Shown piece by piece: positions 39,507 to 47,880 of a stretch of 64,000 nt of DNA (position 1 is its first letter; every line of letters begins with the position of its first letter). The notes under the pieces are model-generated. The model did no database searches and was not told the DNA's origin. It saw only the letters and a list, made by a program, of their open reading frames with translations. Origin of the DNA: Streptomyces qaidamensis (GTDB lineage Bacteria > Actinomycetota > Actinomycetes > Streptomycetales > Streptomycetaceae); the NCBI RefSeq assembly GCF_001611795.1, contig NZ_CP015098.1, positions 6,820,001 to 6,884,000 on the forward strand, read 5' to 3'. Position numbers and translations under genes: made by a program.

Positions 39507-39541
39507 GCGGGCCCCTCGGCGGCCCCAGCGGGCCCGCCGGC

Positions 39542-42500
39542 TCAGTACACGTCCCGCACGTACCGCTTGTCCGCCGCGAGCTGCTTCAGATACGCGGCGG
39601 CCTCCGCCTCGCCCAGTCCGCCGTGCGTCATCGCGATGTCCCGCAGCGCCCGGTCCACGTCCTTCGCCATCCGGGAGGCGTCGCCGCAGACGTAGAGACG
39701 GGCCCCGTCGTGCAGCCAGTGCCACAGCTCCGGCCCGTGCTCGCGCATCCGGTCCTGCACGTACACCTTGTTGCGCTGGTCCCGGGAGAAGGCGGTGTCC
39801 AGCCGGGTGAGGGTGCCCTCGTCGCGCAGCGCCGTCAGCTCGTCCTCGTAGTAGAAGTCCGTCGCCCGGTGCTGCTCCCCGAAGAACAGCCAGTTGGGGG
39901 CCCGGTGGCCGAGCGCCCGCCGCTCCTGGAGGAACCCGACGAAGGGCGCCACGCCGGTGCCCGGGCCGACCATGACCATCGGCGTCGAGGCGTCGGCCGG
40001 GGGCCGGAAGTGCGGCGTGCGCTGCACGAACACCGGCACCTCCGTGTCCGGTCCGGCGTCCGCGAGGTACGGCGAGCAGACCCCGCCGCGCGCCCGGCCG
40101 TGCAGGTTCTCGTACCGCACCACGGACACGGTCAGCGACACCCGGTGGGGATCGGCCAGCGGACTGGACGATATGGAGTACAGCCGTGGCTGCAGCCTGC
40201 GCAGCACCCCGGCCCACTCCTCGGCGCTCGCCCGCACCGCGTACTCGGCGAGCACGTCCACGGCCTGCCGTCCCCAGCTCCACTGTGCCAGCCCGTCCTT
40301 GTTGTCGGGCCGCAGCAGCCTGCGCAGCTCGTGCTTGTCCCGGGCGCGTTCGGCGACGAAACGGAGCAGGTCGGGAGTGATCCGGGTGATGTCGAGATGC
40401 CGGTGCAGGGCCTCGCCGAACGGCACCTCGCCGACACCGTCGACCGCCACGGCCGACCCGGCGTCCACCCCGGTCACCGCCAGCCACTCGTCCACCAGGG
40501 CGGGCGCGTTGACCGGCCGCACCCCGAGCGCGTCCCCGGCCTCGTACGCCAGGTCCGTCCCGCTCGTGTCGAAGGTGAACCGCCGGACCTCCTTGCCCGC
40601 GCCCGCCCGGCTGAGCAGCCGGTTGCCGACCAGCCGGGCGGTGGTGACGGTCTTCGCCCTCGCCGTCGTCCTGGGCTCGGCGGCGGGGGCGGCGGCCGTG
40701 CCGCCCAGCGCCGACAGCACCTGGTCGAGCCACTCCCCGGCGGACGGCTCGAAGTCCGGCTCGCAGTCCGTGCGCGGGGCCAGCCGCACCCCGCCCAGCT
40801 CGTCGAGCCGCGCGTCCAGCCGCCGCCCGTGCCCGCAGAAGTCGTCGTAGGAGGAGTCGCCGAAGGCCAGCACGGCGTACCGCACCCCGTCCAGCCGAGG
40901 TGCCTGTTCGCCGGAGAGCGCGTCCCAGAAGCCGGAGCCGTTGTCGGGTGCGTCGCCGTCCCCGAAGGTGCTGGTGATGAACAGCAGGTCCGCGGTGCGG
41001 GTGAGCGTCCCGACATCGGCGTCGTCCATGCCGACGAGGGTCGTACGGTGTCCCGTCGAGGTCAGCCGTTCGGCGGTGGCGTTGGCGAACTCCTCCGCGT
41101 TCCCGGTCTGCGAGGCCCAGAGCACGACGACCTCCCGCCCGGACCGCTCCTGCGGCACGGCGGCCCCGGTCCGCGAGTACATGCCGGCGAGAACCCCGTT
41201 CACCCACAGCGCGTGCTCGGGGGAGAAGGGCGCGTCGGGCGGCAGCACCGGCACCCCGGGGGCACCCGAGCCGAGCCCGGCGAGGAAGCCGGTGAGGTAC
41301 CGGCGCTCCTGGGCGGAGAGCACCGGGGGAGGGGAGGGTTCGAGGCCGAAGGGGTTCGCGCCGCCCGGCGTCACGGCCGTGGGCGTCAGGGCCGGTGTCT
41401 CCGGTGCGGGCGCCGGGGACACCACCTTCGCGAGCGAGACCGCACACACCTTGAACTCCGGCTGGAACGACAGCGGATCCACCGCGTCGCTGGTCACCGC
41501 GTTGATGCTCAGGTACTCGCCGAACAGGTCGTTCCAGTGGAACGGCGCGAAGCAGCACCCGGGCCGCACCCGGTCCGTCACCACCGCCGGCAGCACCGCC
41601 CGCCCGCGCCGCGAGGCGACCTCCACGAGATCGCCGTCGGCGACGCCGAGCGCCGTGGCGTCCGCGGGGTGGAGCTCCACGAACGGCCCCGGATTCAGCT
41701 TGGTGAGCTTGGCGACCTTCCCGGTCTTGGTGAGCGTGTGCCACTGGTGCTGCACCCGCCCGGTGTTGAGCACGAACGGATAGTCGTCGTCCGGCAACTC
41801 GGCGGCGGGCAGATGCGGCCGCGCGAAGAACGCGGCCCGCCCGGAAGCCGTCGGGAAGCGCAGCCCCTCGTCGCCCACGTACCGGATCGGATTGCGCTCC
41901 GGCCCGTCCTCCCGCGCGGCCGGCCACTGCACGGGTGTCTCGCGCAGCCGCTCGTAGGACACCCCGCGCAGGTCCCACCCGGTCTTCGGGTTCCAAAAGC
42001 GCTTGATCTCCTCGAAGATCTGCTCGGCGCTGTCGTACGAGAACGCCTTCTCGTAGCCCATCGCGCACGCCACCTCCGCGATGATCCGCCAGTCGGCCAT
42101 CGCCTCCCCGGGCGGGTCCGCGGCCGGCCGGGTCAGCGTGAGGGTGCGCTCGCTGTTGACGAAGACGCCCTCGGCCTCGGTCCACATCGCGCCCGGCAGG
42201 ACGACATCGGCGTACGCGTTCGTCTCGGTGTCCGTGAACACGTCCTGCGTGACGACGAACTCGGCGGCCTCAAGACCCTCGATGACGGTGCGGCGGTTGG
42301 CGACCGAGGCGACCGGGTTGGTGCAGATGATCCAGCAGGCCTTGATCTCCCCGTCGGCCATCTGCCGGAACATCTCGACCGTGCCCTGCCCGACCCCGTC
42401 GGCGCGCAGCGTCCCGGGCGGCAGCTCCCACACCTCCTCGGTGAAGGCCCGCTCCTCCGCGACGAGCACCGACCGCTGCCCCGGCAGCCCCGGACCCATG

Positions 42501-43573
42501 TAGCCCATCTCGCGCCCGCCCATGGCGTTGGGCTGCCCGGTCAGGGAGAACGGCCCGGCGCCCGGACGGCAGATCGCTCCTGTCGCCAGATGCAGGTTGA
42601 CCAGGGCGTTGGTGTTCCAGGTGCCGTGGGTGGACTGGTTGAGCCCCATGGTCCAGCAGCTCATCCACTGCTTGCCCGCCTCGCCGATGATCCGGGCCGC
42701 CTCGCGCAGGCCGTCCTCGTCGAGGCCGGTGATCGCGGCGACCGCGGCGGGGTGGTAGTCGGCGAGGAACCCGGGCAGCTCCTCCCAGCCCTCGGTGTGG
42801 TCCGCGACGAACTCCGGGTCGGTGTGCCCGTTCTCCAGCAGCAGGTGCAGCAGGCCGTTCAGCAGTGCGAGGTCGGTACCCGGCCTGACCTGGAGGAACA
42901 GATCGGCCTTCGCGGCGGTCGCGGTGCGCCTCGGGTCGACGACGATCAGCTTGGCGCCCGCCTTGACCCGCTCCATCATCCGCAGGAACAGGATCGGATG
43001 GCAGTCGGCCATGTTCGACCCGATGACGAGGAAGGCGTCCGCCCGGTCGAAGTCCTCGTACGAACCGGGCGGCCCGTCCGCCCCCAGCGACAGCTTGTAG
43101 CCGGTGCCCGCGCTCGCCATGCACAGCCGCGAGTTCGACTCGATCCGGTTCGTCCCGACGAACCCCTTGGCCAGCTTGTTCGCCAGGTACTGCGCCTCCA
43201 GGCTCAGCTGCCCGGAGACGTAGAAGGCGACCGCGTCCGGCCCGTGCTCGTCGACGATCGCCCGCAGCCGCGCGGCGGCCTCGGCGATCGCGTCGGCCAC
43301 GGGTGCCGGGACCGCCTCCTCGCCCCGGTCGTCCCGCACGAGCGCGCCGGTCAGCCGCCCGGGCGCGGCGAGCATGTCGGCGGTGGTCGCGCCCTTGGTG
43401 CACAGCCGCCCCGCGTTCGCGGGGTGAGCCTTGTCACCCGACGCCTTCAGAACCTTGCGCCGCCCGTCCGGACCCGCACCGACATCCAGCACGAGGCCGC
43501 AGCCCACACCGCAGTACGAGCAGACGGTGCGCACCTGCTGCGTCTCCTGCTGCGGCCGGGGGGTCGAGGTCAT
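39542..43573 (-). CDS. Assimilatory nitrate reductase fused to a sulfite-reductase-type flavoprotein
   Basis: 1343 residues, cytoplasmic. The N-terminal part (to about 690) is a molybdopterin oxidoreductase. It starts with a 4Fe-4S motif (Cys18, Cys21, Cys25, Cys58; VCSYCGVGCGLVL) and ends with a molydopterin dinucleotide-binding domain (NTGRVQHQWHTLTKTGKVAK). A proline-rich linker leads to a flavodoxin domain (about 815-950, VVLWASQTGNAEEF) and a ferredoxin-NADP+ reductase-type module (about 1000-1343, with YSISSSPL, GPGTGVAPFVGFLQERR and a terminal Tyr). Electrons can thus pass from NADPH through FAD and FMN to the Mo centre within one chain and reduce nitrate to nitrite. The nitrite reductase genes are not in this window. 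A GlnR-like sequence lies upstream. Confidence 0.9.
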   Translation of the reverse strand: MTSTPRPQQETQQVRTVCSYCGVGCGLVLDVGAGPDGRRKVLKASGDKAHPANAGRLCTKGATTADMLAAPGRLTGALVRDDRGEEAVPAPVADAIAEAAARLRAIVDEHGPDAVAFYVSGQLSLEAQYLANKLAKGFVGTNRIESNSRLCMASAGTGYKLSLGADGPPGSYEDFDRADAFLVIGSNMADCHPILFLRMMERVKAGAKLIVVDPRRTATAAKADLFLQVRPGTDLALLNGLLHLLLENGHTDPEFVADHTEGWEELPGFLADYHPAAVAAITGLDEDGLREAARIIGEAGKQWMSCWTMGLNQSTHGTWNTNALVNLHLATGAICRPGAGPFSLTGQPNAMGGREMGYMGPGLPGQRSVLVAEERAFTEEVWELPPGTLRADGVGQGTVEMFRQMADGEIKACWIICTNPVASVANRRTVIEGLEAAEFVVTQDVFTDTETNAYADVVLPGAMWTEAEGVFVNSERTLTLTRPAADPPGEAMADWRIIAEVACAMGYEKAFSYDSAEQIFEEIKRFWNPKTGWDLRGVSYERLRETPVQWPAAREDGPERNPIRYVGDEGLRFPTASGRAAFFARPHLPAAELPDDDYPFVLNTGRVQHQWHTLTKTGKVAKLTKLNPGPFVELHPADATALGVADGDLVEVASRRGRAVLPAVVTDRVRPGCCFAPFHWNDLFGEYLSINAVTSDAVDPLSFQPEFKVCAVSLAKVVSPAPAPETPALTPTAVTPGGANPFGLEPSPPPVLSAQERRYLTGFLAGLGSGAPGVPVLPPDAPFSPEHALWVNGVLAGMYSRTGAAVPQERSGREVVVLWASQTGNAEEFANATAERLTSTGHRTTLVGMDDADVGTLTRTADLLFITSTFGDGDAPDNGSGFWDALSGEQAPRLDGVRYAVLAFGDSSYDDFCGHGRRLDARLDELGGVRLAPRTDCEPDFEPSAGEWLDQVLSALGGTAAAPAAEPRTTARAKTVTTARLVGNRLLSRAGAGKEVRRFTFDTSGTDLAYEAGDALGVRPVNAPALVDEWLAVTGVDAGSAVAVDGVGEVPFGEALHRHLDITRITPDLLRFVAERARDKHELRRLLRPDNKDGLAQWSWGRQAVDVLAEYAVRASAEEWAGVLRRLQPRLYSISSSPLADPHRVSLTVSVVRYENLHGRARGGVCSPYLADAGPDTEVPVFVQRTPHFRPPADASTPMVMVGPGTGVAPFVGFLQERRALGHRAPNWLFFGEQHRATDFYYEDELTALRDEGTLTRLDTAFSRDQRNKVYVQDRMREHGPELWHWLHDGARLYVCGDASRMAKDVDRALRDIAMTHGGLGEAEAAAYLKQLAADKRYVRDVY

Positions 43574-43596
43574 GCCGTCGACGGTACGAACATCCC

Positions 43597-43635
43597 GTTA
43601 CGCAGGTGTCACATCACTTGATCACGAGCAGTTAC
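43597..43635 (-). promoter_or_regulatory. GlnR-like box upstream of the nitrate reductase gene
   Basis: Read on the minus strand there are two GTnAC-type half-sites separated by six bases (43608-43612 and 43597-43601). Another GTAAC lies at 43631-43635, one base off the 22-bp tandem phase expected for GlnR. It sits 24-62 bases before the start codon, where nitrogen-responsive control would be expected. Confidence 0.5.
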
Positions 43636-43767
43636 GCCCGTCACACAGCCGCCTTTTGGCCGTTGTGAGGTGCATTGAGGTCGCGGAGCGTGTCGCTGTT
43701 GGGCCGAACGGGTGACTCTGCGCAAGAATTGCCCGATGCAGACAGCGAGCGCGAGCCAGGACGGAGC

Positions 43768-44163
43768 ATGCCGGTGAACAGCCACGATGTCACCGACGAA
43801 CAGTGGGAGGGGCTCGCTCAGGTCGTGCCGCTGCGAGGCCGGGACGCCTGGCCGTCCTCGGTCGGCCACCGTTCCATACCCGAGGCCGAGACGGAGACCC
43901 GCCGTCGTTTCGTCGTCCTGCGGGTGAACGTCTTCGCCGACGCCCGTGACGTCGCCGAGCGGCTGATGGCGGGCGTCCCCGTCCTCCTCGACCTCACCGG
44001 CGCGGAGACGGAGGTCGCCAAGCGGGTCCTCGACTTCAGCACCGGCGTCGTCTTCGGCCTGGCGAGCGGGATGCACCGGGTGGACCGCAACGTGTTCCTG
44101 CTGACCCCGGCGGGGACCGAGGTGACCGGGCTGATGGAGGGAGCGGGCCTCCCCGGGGTGTGA
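43768..44163 (+). CDS. SepF-like cell-division protein
   Basis: 131 residues. The core (RRFVVLRVNVFADARDVAER, LMAGVPVLLDLTGAETEVAK, RVLDFSTGVVFGLASGMHRV) is the SepF fold, in which the protein forms rings that tether FtsZ. Streptomyces encode several SepF-like paralogues. This one stands alone, away from the division and cell-wall cluster, and lacks a clear N-terminal amphipathic membrane helix, so it is probably an accessory SepF-like protein. I chose the ATG at 43768, with AGGA six bases upstream, because the 31 codons before it do not look like SepF. The C-terminal residues (LTPAGTEVTGLMEGAGLPGV) are typical. Confidence 0.8.
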   Translation: MPVNSHDVTDEQWEGLAQVVPLRGRDAWPSSVGHRSIPEAETETRRRFVVLRVNVFADARDVAERLMAGVPVLLDLTGAETEVAKRVLDFSTGVVFGLASGMHRVDRNVFLLTPAGTEVTGLMEGAGLPGV

Positions 44164-44247
44164 CCGCCGGCGCGGCCGTAGCTCGATCGTAGGAAGCCCC
44201 TGGAGACGGAACGGTTCGTCCTGCCGACGGAGCCCTACCGTCCGGAC

Positions 44248-45384
44248 ATGACCCAGCCCTTCCTCCCCGGCCGCCCCCGCGTCACCGAACTGCGCCTGGC
44301 CGCCTTCACCGCCCACCGCCGCGCCGCGTTCCCGCTCGGGCCCCTCACCCTCCTCGCCGGTCCCAGCGGCAGCGGCAAGACCAGCGCGCTGCGGGCTTAC
44401 GAGGCCCTCGCCCGGCTCGGGGGCGGCGCCCGGCTCGGCGAGGCGTTCCCCGACCCCACCGCCTGCGTCCCGGAACGGGCCCGGCCCGACGCCCAGCGCC
44501 GCCGCGGTTTCCGGATCGGCTGCACGGCCGACGGCCCCGCAGGCCCGGTCCGCCTCGACGTGGCCGTGCAGGCCGAGCCCGAACTGCGGGTCGTGGGCGA
44601 GCGGTTGACGTCCGACGGGCTGATCCTCCTGGAGACCGCCCTGCGTGACCCGGGCAAGCGCGCCGTGCAGGCGGCCTGGCACACGGCGGGACCGACACCG
44701 GTGACCCGCGGTCCGCTCCCGGACGACCGGCTCGGCACCGCCCTGCTGCCGCTGCGCGTGGCCGGCAAGACACCCGGGCAGTGCAGGGTGCTGGCGGCCG
44801 CCGAGCAGATGGTCGTCGCCCTGCGCTCCGCCTTCGCCTGCGACCCCGAACCCGCCCGCATGCGCGGCCCCGTGAGGGCCGGCTCCGGCCGGCTGCTGGG
44901 CGGTTGCGGCAACCTCGCCGACGTGCTGTGGCGGACCCGCGCCGAGTGCGGGCGGCGGCACGCGCAGTTCGTGGCGGCGGTGCGGGCGGGGTGCGCGGGA
45001 CCGGTGGCGGATGTGCTCGCCCGGGCGGAGGAGGCCACGGGAACGATCAGCGCCGCACTCGACCGGGGCGACGGCGTCCGCACGGACCTGCGACGGCTCG
45101 GCGACGGCGAACTGCGCTACGTGGCCCTCGCGCTGGTTCTGCTCACCGGACCGGGTGTGCTGGAGGTCGACCCGGCCGGCGAGGTGCCCGCCGCGCTCCA
45201 GACGCTCACCGTCCTCGCCGACGGCTTCGACCGGGGCCTGGACGGACGGCAGCGGCTGGAACTGCTGCGGCTGGCGGCCCGGATGTGCGGGCGGGGGCAC
45301 ATCCGGCTGGTCGGCGCGGTCAGCGACGGCTCCTGGGCCACCGGGACGGAGGGAGCCACGGTGGTACACCTGGACCGTGACTGA
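44248..45384 (+). CDS. AAA-type ATPase (SMC/RecF-like, AAA_21 type)
   Basis: 378 residues. It begins with VTELRLAAFTAHRRAAFPLG and the Walker A motif LLAGPSGSGKTSALRAYEAL (about residues 35-45), as in the 'AAA_21/AAA_15' overcoming-lysogeny-type ATPases. An alpha-helical middle with many Arg residues follows. A signature-like LGDGELRYVALALVLLTGPG (about 295) stands in for the ABC 'LSSGE' segment, and the Walker B-like end is weak (VLEVDPAGEVPA). The hallmark Asp-Glu pair is not obvious, so activity is uncertain. It is coupled to the next gene by an 8-base overlap. The partner or substrate is unknown. Confidence 0.6.
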   Translation: MTQPFLPGRPRVTELRLAAFTAHRRAAFPLGPLTLLAGPSGSGKTSALRAYEALARLGGGARLGEAFPDPTACVPERARPDAQRRRGFRIGCTADGPAGPVRLDVAVQAEPELRVVGERLTSDGLILLETALRDPGKRAVQAAWHTAGPTPVTRGPLPDDRLGTALLPLRVAGKTPGQCRVLAAAEQMVVALRSAFACDPEPARMRGPVRAGSGRLLGGCGNLADVLWRTRAECGRRHAQFVAAVRAGCAGPVADVLARAEEATGTISAALDRGDGVRTDLRRLGDGELRYVALALVLLTGPGVLEVDPAGEVPAALQTLTVLADGFDRGLDGRQRLELLRLAARMCGRGHIRLVGAVSDGSWATGTEGATVVHLDRD

Positions 45385-45700
45385 TCCCCTGGACGTGGCC
45401 GGACTGCAACGTCGCCTGGCCGATTTCGCGGCCGCGCGGAACTGGCAGCAGTACCACACCCCCAAGAACCTGGCCGCCGCACTCAGTGTCGAGGCCTCCG
45501 AACTGGTCGAGATCTTCCAGTGGCTGACGCCCGAGGAGTCGGCCCGGGTCATGGCGGACCCGGACACCGCGCACCGCGTCACCGACGAGGTCGCCGACGT
45601 GCTCGCGTATCTGCTCCAGCTGTGCGAGGTGCTCGGTATCGACCCGCTGACGGCGCTGGACGCGAAGATCGACCGGAACGAGCGGAGGTTCCCGATCTAG
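45377..45700 (+). CDS. MazG-like nucleotide pyrophosphohydrolase (dCTPase/RS21-C6 type)
   Basis: 107 residues, all-alpha. KNLAAALSVEASELVEIFQW contains the ExxE motif and HRVTDEVADVLAYLLQLCEV the ExxD motif that bind Mg2+. Together these define the MazG/all-alpha NTP pyrophosphatase fold, closest to the RS21-C6/dCTPase group. It should hydrolyse dNTPs to dNMP and PPi and clear damaged nucleotides. The GTG start at 45377 overlaps the end of the ATPase gene by eight bases, so translation is coupled. Confidence 0.87.
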   Translation: MTDPLDVAGLQRRLADFAAARNWQQYHTPKNLAAALSVEASELVEIFQWLTPEESARVMADPDTAHRVTDEVADVLAYLLQLCEVLGIDPLTALDAKIDRNERRFPI

Positions 45701-45898
45701 CGGCACCGTCCCAACCTCCAGAACGAAGAAGTCCGCTTGTACACTGCGTAATCAAATCGCGGCTCGAATCCGAATCGTTGTCCGCAATTTTCCACCTTCC
45801 TCTGGCTTTTCGTCTCACACCCCTTCACTCTGGGTAGTGAACAAGGGAGTGCGGGCAGACGGACGCGCGCAGCGCGTCGGACAAGACGGGGGCAGCGC

Positions 45899-46369
45899 AT
45901 GGACGCGGTGCGGCTCATCGTGACGAGCAGGCGGTCCCTCGCGGCGGGCGGCGGCGCGCGGGAGACCCTGGCCGAGGTGTGGCAGGCGCAGGCCCTCGCG
46001 CAAGCCATAGGCAGCCGCCTCGCGGTCGCCGGACCGCCCGAACTGCGCGGCGAGGCAATGGGGTTGACGGAGCTGGCGGGCCGGGGCTGCGGCGTCCTCG
46101 ACCCGCCGGAACTGGCTCCCGGTGAGCTGCGGGCGGGCCAGCTCACCGAGTTGGGCGACGCCCGCCACACCCTGATGTATCTCGGCGGTCTCCTCGGCGA
46201 GGTCGGCATCGCCCTCGTCGCCCTGGCCAGCTCCGCGGACGACGAGGGCACGTACTGGCAGTGCATGGAGGCCATCGACGCGGCGGACGAGTCCCGCGAC
46301 CGCGTCCTGGAGATGCTCCGCAGACTCGCGGACCGGGAACTGACCCTGCCGGAGCGGGAGGCGGGGTGA
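45899..46369 (+). CDS. Conserved hypothetical protein (DUF6099-like)
   Basis: 156 residues, mostly helical (VRLIVTSRRSLAAGGGARET, then LTELGDARHTLMYLGGLLGE, and CMEAIDAADESRDRVLEMLR). It resembles a short helical protein widely found in Streptomyces and listed as DUF6099; I give this name from memory of the pattern and not from a search. The preceding 198 bases are less GC-rich and carry a TTCACT/AGTGAA inverted repeat (45824-45829/45836-45841) that may be regulatory. No function can be given. Confidence 0.55.
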   Translation: MDAVRLIVTSRRSLAAGGGARETLAEVWQAQALAQAIGSRLAVAGPPELRGEAMGLTELAGRGCGVLDPPELAPGELRAGQLTELGDARHTLMYLGGLLGEVGIALVALASSADDEGTYWQCMEAIDAADESRDRVLEMLRRLADRELTLPEREAG

Positions 46370-46389
46370 GGCGGGGCGGGGAGAGTCCC

Positions 46390-46563
46390 CTAACCCGCCT
46401 GCCCCTCCTCGACGACTCTGCGCTCGGCATCCCCCGCAGCCTGAAGGTCCGCGTCCAACGCCGAAAGGTCCGCGTTCAGCGCCGCCATCAGCTCCTCCAT
46501 CTGCTGCAACAGCCCTTTCGGCTGCCCGCTCCCGCCCTGCTGCGGCACGGTCTCTTCGGACAT
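46390..46563 (-). CDS. Small hypothetical protein (57 aa)
   Basis: The sequence starts at the ATG at 46563 and contains KGLLQQMEELMAALNADLSA followed by LDADLQAAGDAERRVVEEGQ. The profile is of an amphipathic coiled-coil helix, acidic and without Cys. It faces the upstream hypothetical gene tail to tail and is divergent from the LLM-class oxidoreductase gene. Coding bias and family-like composition suggest a real gene, but I do not recognise it. It could be an accessory peptide or a small regulator. Confidence 0.5.
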   Translation of the reverse strand: MSEETVPQQGGSGQPKGLLQQMEELMAALNADLSALDADLQAAGDAERRVVEEGQAG

Positions 46564-46801
46564 GACGGCCTCCTCGGCCCCCGGCCCCCGGGGAGGCCGA
46601 CACGGGTGACGCCCCGGCGGTCCACCCCCGGCGCGGAAGCCGGTGGCTCCGGCTCCGCCCGAGCAAACGATCACCACCGGGGCCGGTCACTGGCCGGGCC
46701 GGGCGGCGATTGCCGTATTGACGTAATTTCACCCGACCGGGGACCGGCGTGGACGGGGGACCGATCCCGTGATCGCGCACGCCGGCGTGCAGGATGGAAG
46801 C

Positions 46802-47725
46802 ATGGATCTTCGCATCTTCACCGAGCCCCAGCAGGGGGCCACCTACGACACTCTGCTCGCCGTCGCCAAGGCCACCGAGGACCTCGGCTTCGACGCCTTC
46901 TTCCGTTCCGACCACTACCTCCGCATGGGCACCATGGACGGCCTGCCCGGCCCGACCGACGCCTGGATCACCCTGGCCGGACTCGCCCGTGAGACCAAGC
47001 GCATCCGGCTCGGCACCCTCATGACCGCCGGCACCTTCCGGCTGCCCGGCGTGCTCGCCATCCAGGTCGCGCAGGTCGACCAGATGTCCGGCGGACGGGT
47101 CGAACTCGGCCTCGGCGCGGGCTGGTTCGAGGAGGAGCACAAGGCTTACGGCATCCCCTTCCCCAAGGAGAAGTTCGCCCGCCTGGAAGAACAACTGGAG
47201 ATCGTCACCGGCCTGTGGGCGACGGAGCCCGGCAAGACCTTCGACTTCCACGGCACGTACTACGACCTCGCGGACTCTCCCGCCCTGCCCAAGCCCGCGC
47301 AGCGGAAGATCCCCGTGCTCGTCGGCGGCCACGGCCCCTCCCGCACCCCGCGGCTGGCCGCCAGGTACGCCGACGAGTTCAACATGCCCTTCGCCTCGGT
47401 CGAGGACAGCGAGCGCCAGTTCGGCCGGGTCCGCGCAGCAGCCGAGGAAGCGGGCCGCGGCGGCGACGAGCTGACGTACTCCAACGCCCTCGTCGTCTGC
47501 GTCGGCCGGGACGACGCGGAGGTCGCCCGCCGGGCCGCCGCGATCGGCCGCGAGGTGGACGAGCTGAAGCTCAACGGCCTGGCCGGCTCCCCGGCCGAGG
47601 TCGTCGACAAGATCGGCCGCTATGCCGGGATCGGCTCCCGACGCATCTACCTCCAGATCCTCGACCTCGACGACCTCGACCACCTGGAGCTGATCTCCGC
47701 GCAGGTGCAGTCGCAGCTGTCGTAG
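46802..47725 (+). CDS. LLM-class (luciferase-like) F420-dependent oxidoreductase
   Basis: 307 residues. It shows the bacterial luciferase-like TIM-barrel pattern: DLGFDAFFRSDHYLRMG, then RIRLGTLMTAGTFRLPGVLA, and QMSGGRVELGLGAGWFEEEH. The GAGW segment and PVLVGGHGPSRTPRLAARYA phosphate-binding region match F420-dependent members. I chose the ATG at 46802, with AGGA at 46791-46794, instead of an in-frame ATG at 46769. The substrate is unknown. It is followed by a long intergenic stretch and a hairpin before hen1, so it is probably monocistronic. Confidence 0.85.
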   Translation: MDLRIFTEPQQGATYDTLLAVAKATEDLGFDAFFRSDHYLRMGTMDGLPGPTDAWITLAGLARETKRIRLGTLMTAGTFRLPGVLAIQVAQVDQMSGGRVELGLGAGWFEEEHKAYGIPFPKEKFARLEEQLEIVTGLWATEPGKTFDFHGTYYDLADSPALPKPAQRKIPVLVGGHGPSRTPRLAARYADEFNMPFASVEDSERQFGRVRAAAEEAGRGGDELTYSNALVVCVGRDDAEVARRAAAIGREVDELKLNGLAGSPAEVVDKIGRYAGIGSRRIYLQILDLDDLDHLELISAQVQSQLS

Positions 47726-47802
47726 CCGGGCCCGCCGAGCCGCCTCGATAAACGAAGGCGCTGGTGGGCACAGGTGTGCGAAGCTGTGGACGTCGTCCTG
47801 CC

Positions 47803-47832
47803 GAGCCCCCAGGATCACCATCCTGGGGGCTC
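47803..47832 (+). terminator. Hairpin between the LLM oxidoreductase and hen1 genes
   Basis: A perfect 13-bp stem (47803-47815 with 47820-47832) with a 4-base loop. It starts 77 bases after the upstream stop and ends 48 bases before the hen1 ATG. It may end the upstream transcript or lie in the hen1 leader as an attenuator. Confidence 0.7.
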
Positions 47833-47880
47833 GCGCACGTACGGCACCGAAGCATCCACCCAGCCGGAGAGGCCCTCCGC

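Noticed and set aside
39623..43621. A 1332-codon open frame on the plus strand opposite the nitrate reductase gene
   Set aside because: Same artefact; the minus strand carries full nitrate reductase motifs and codon bias.
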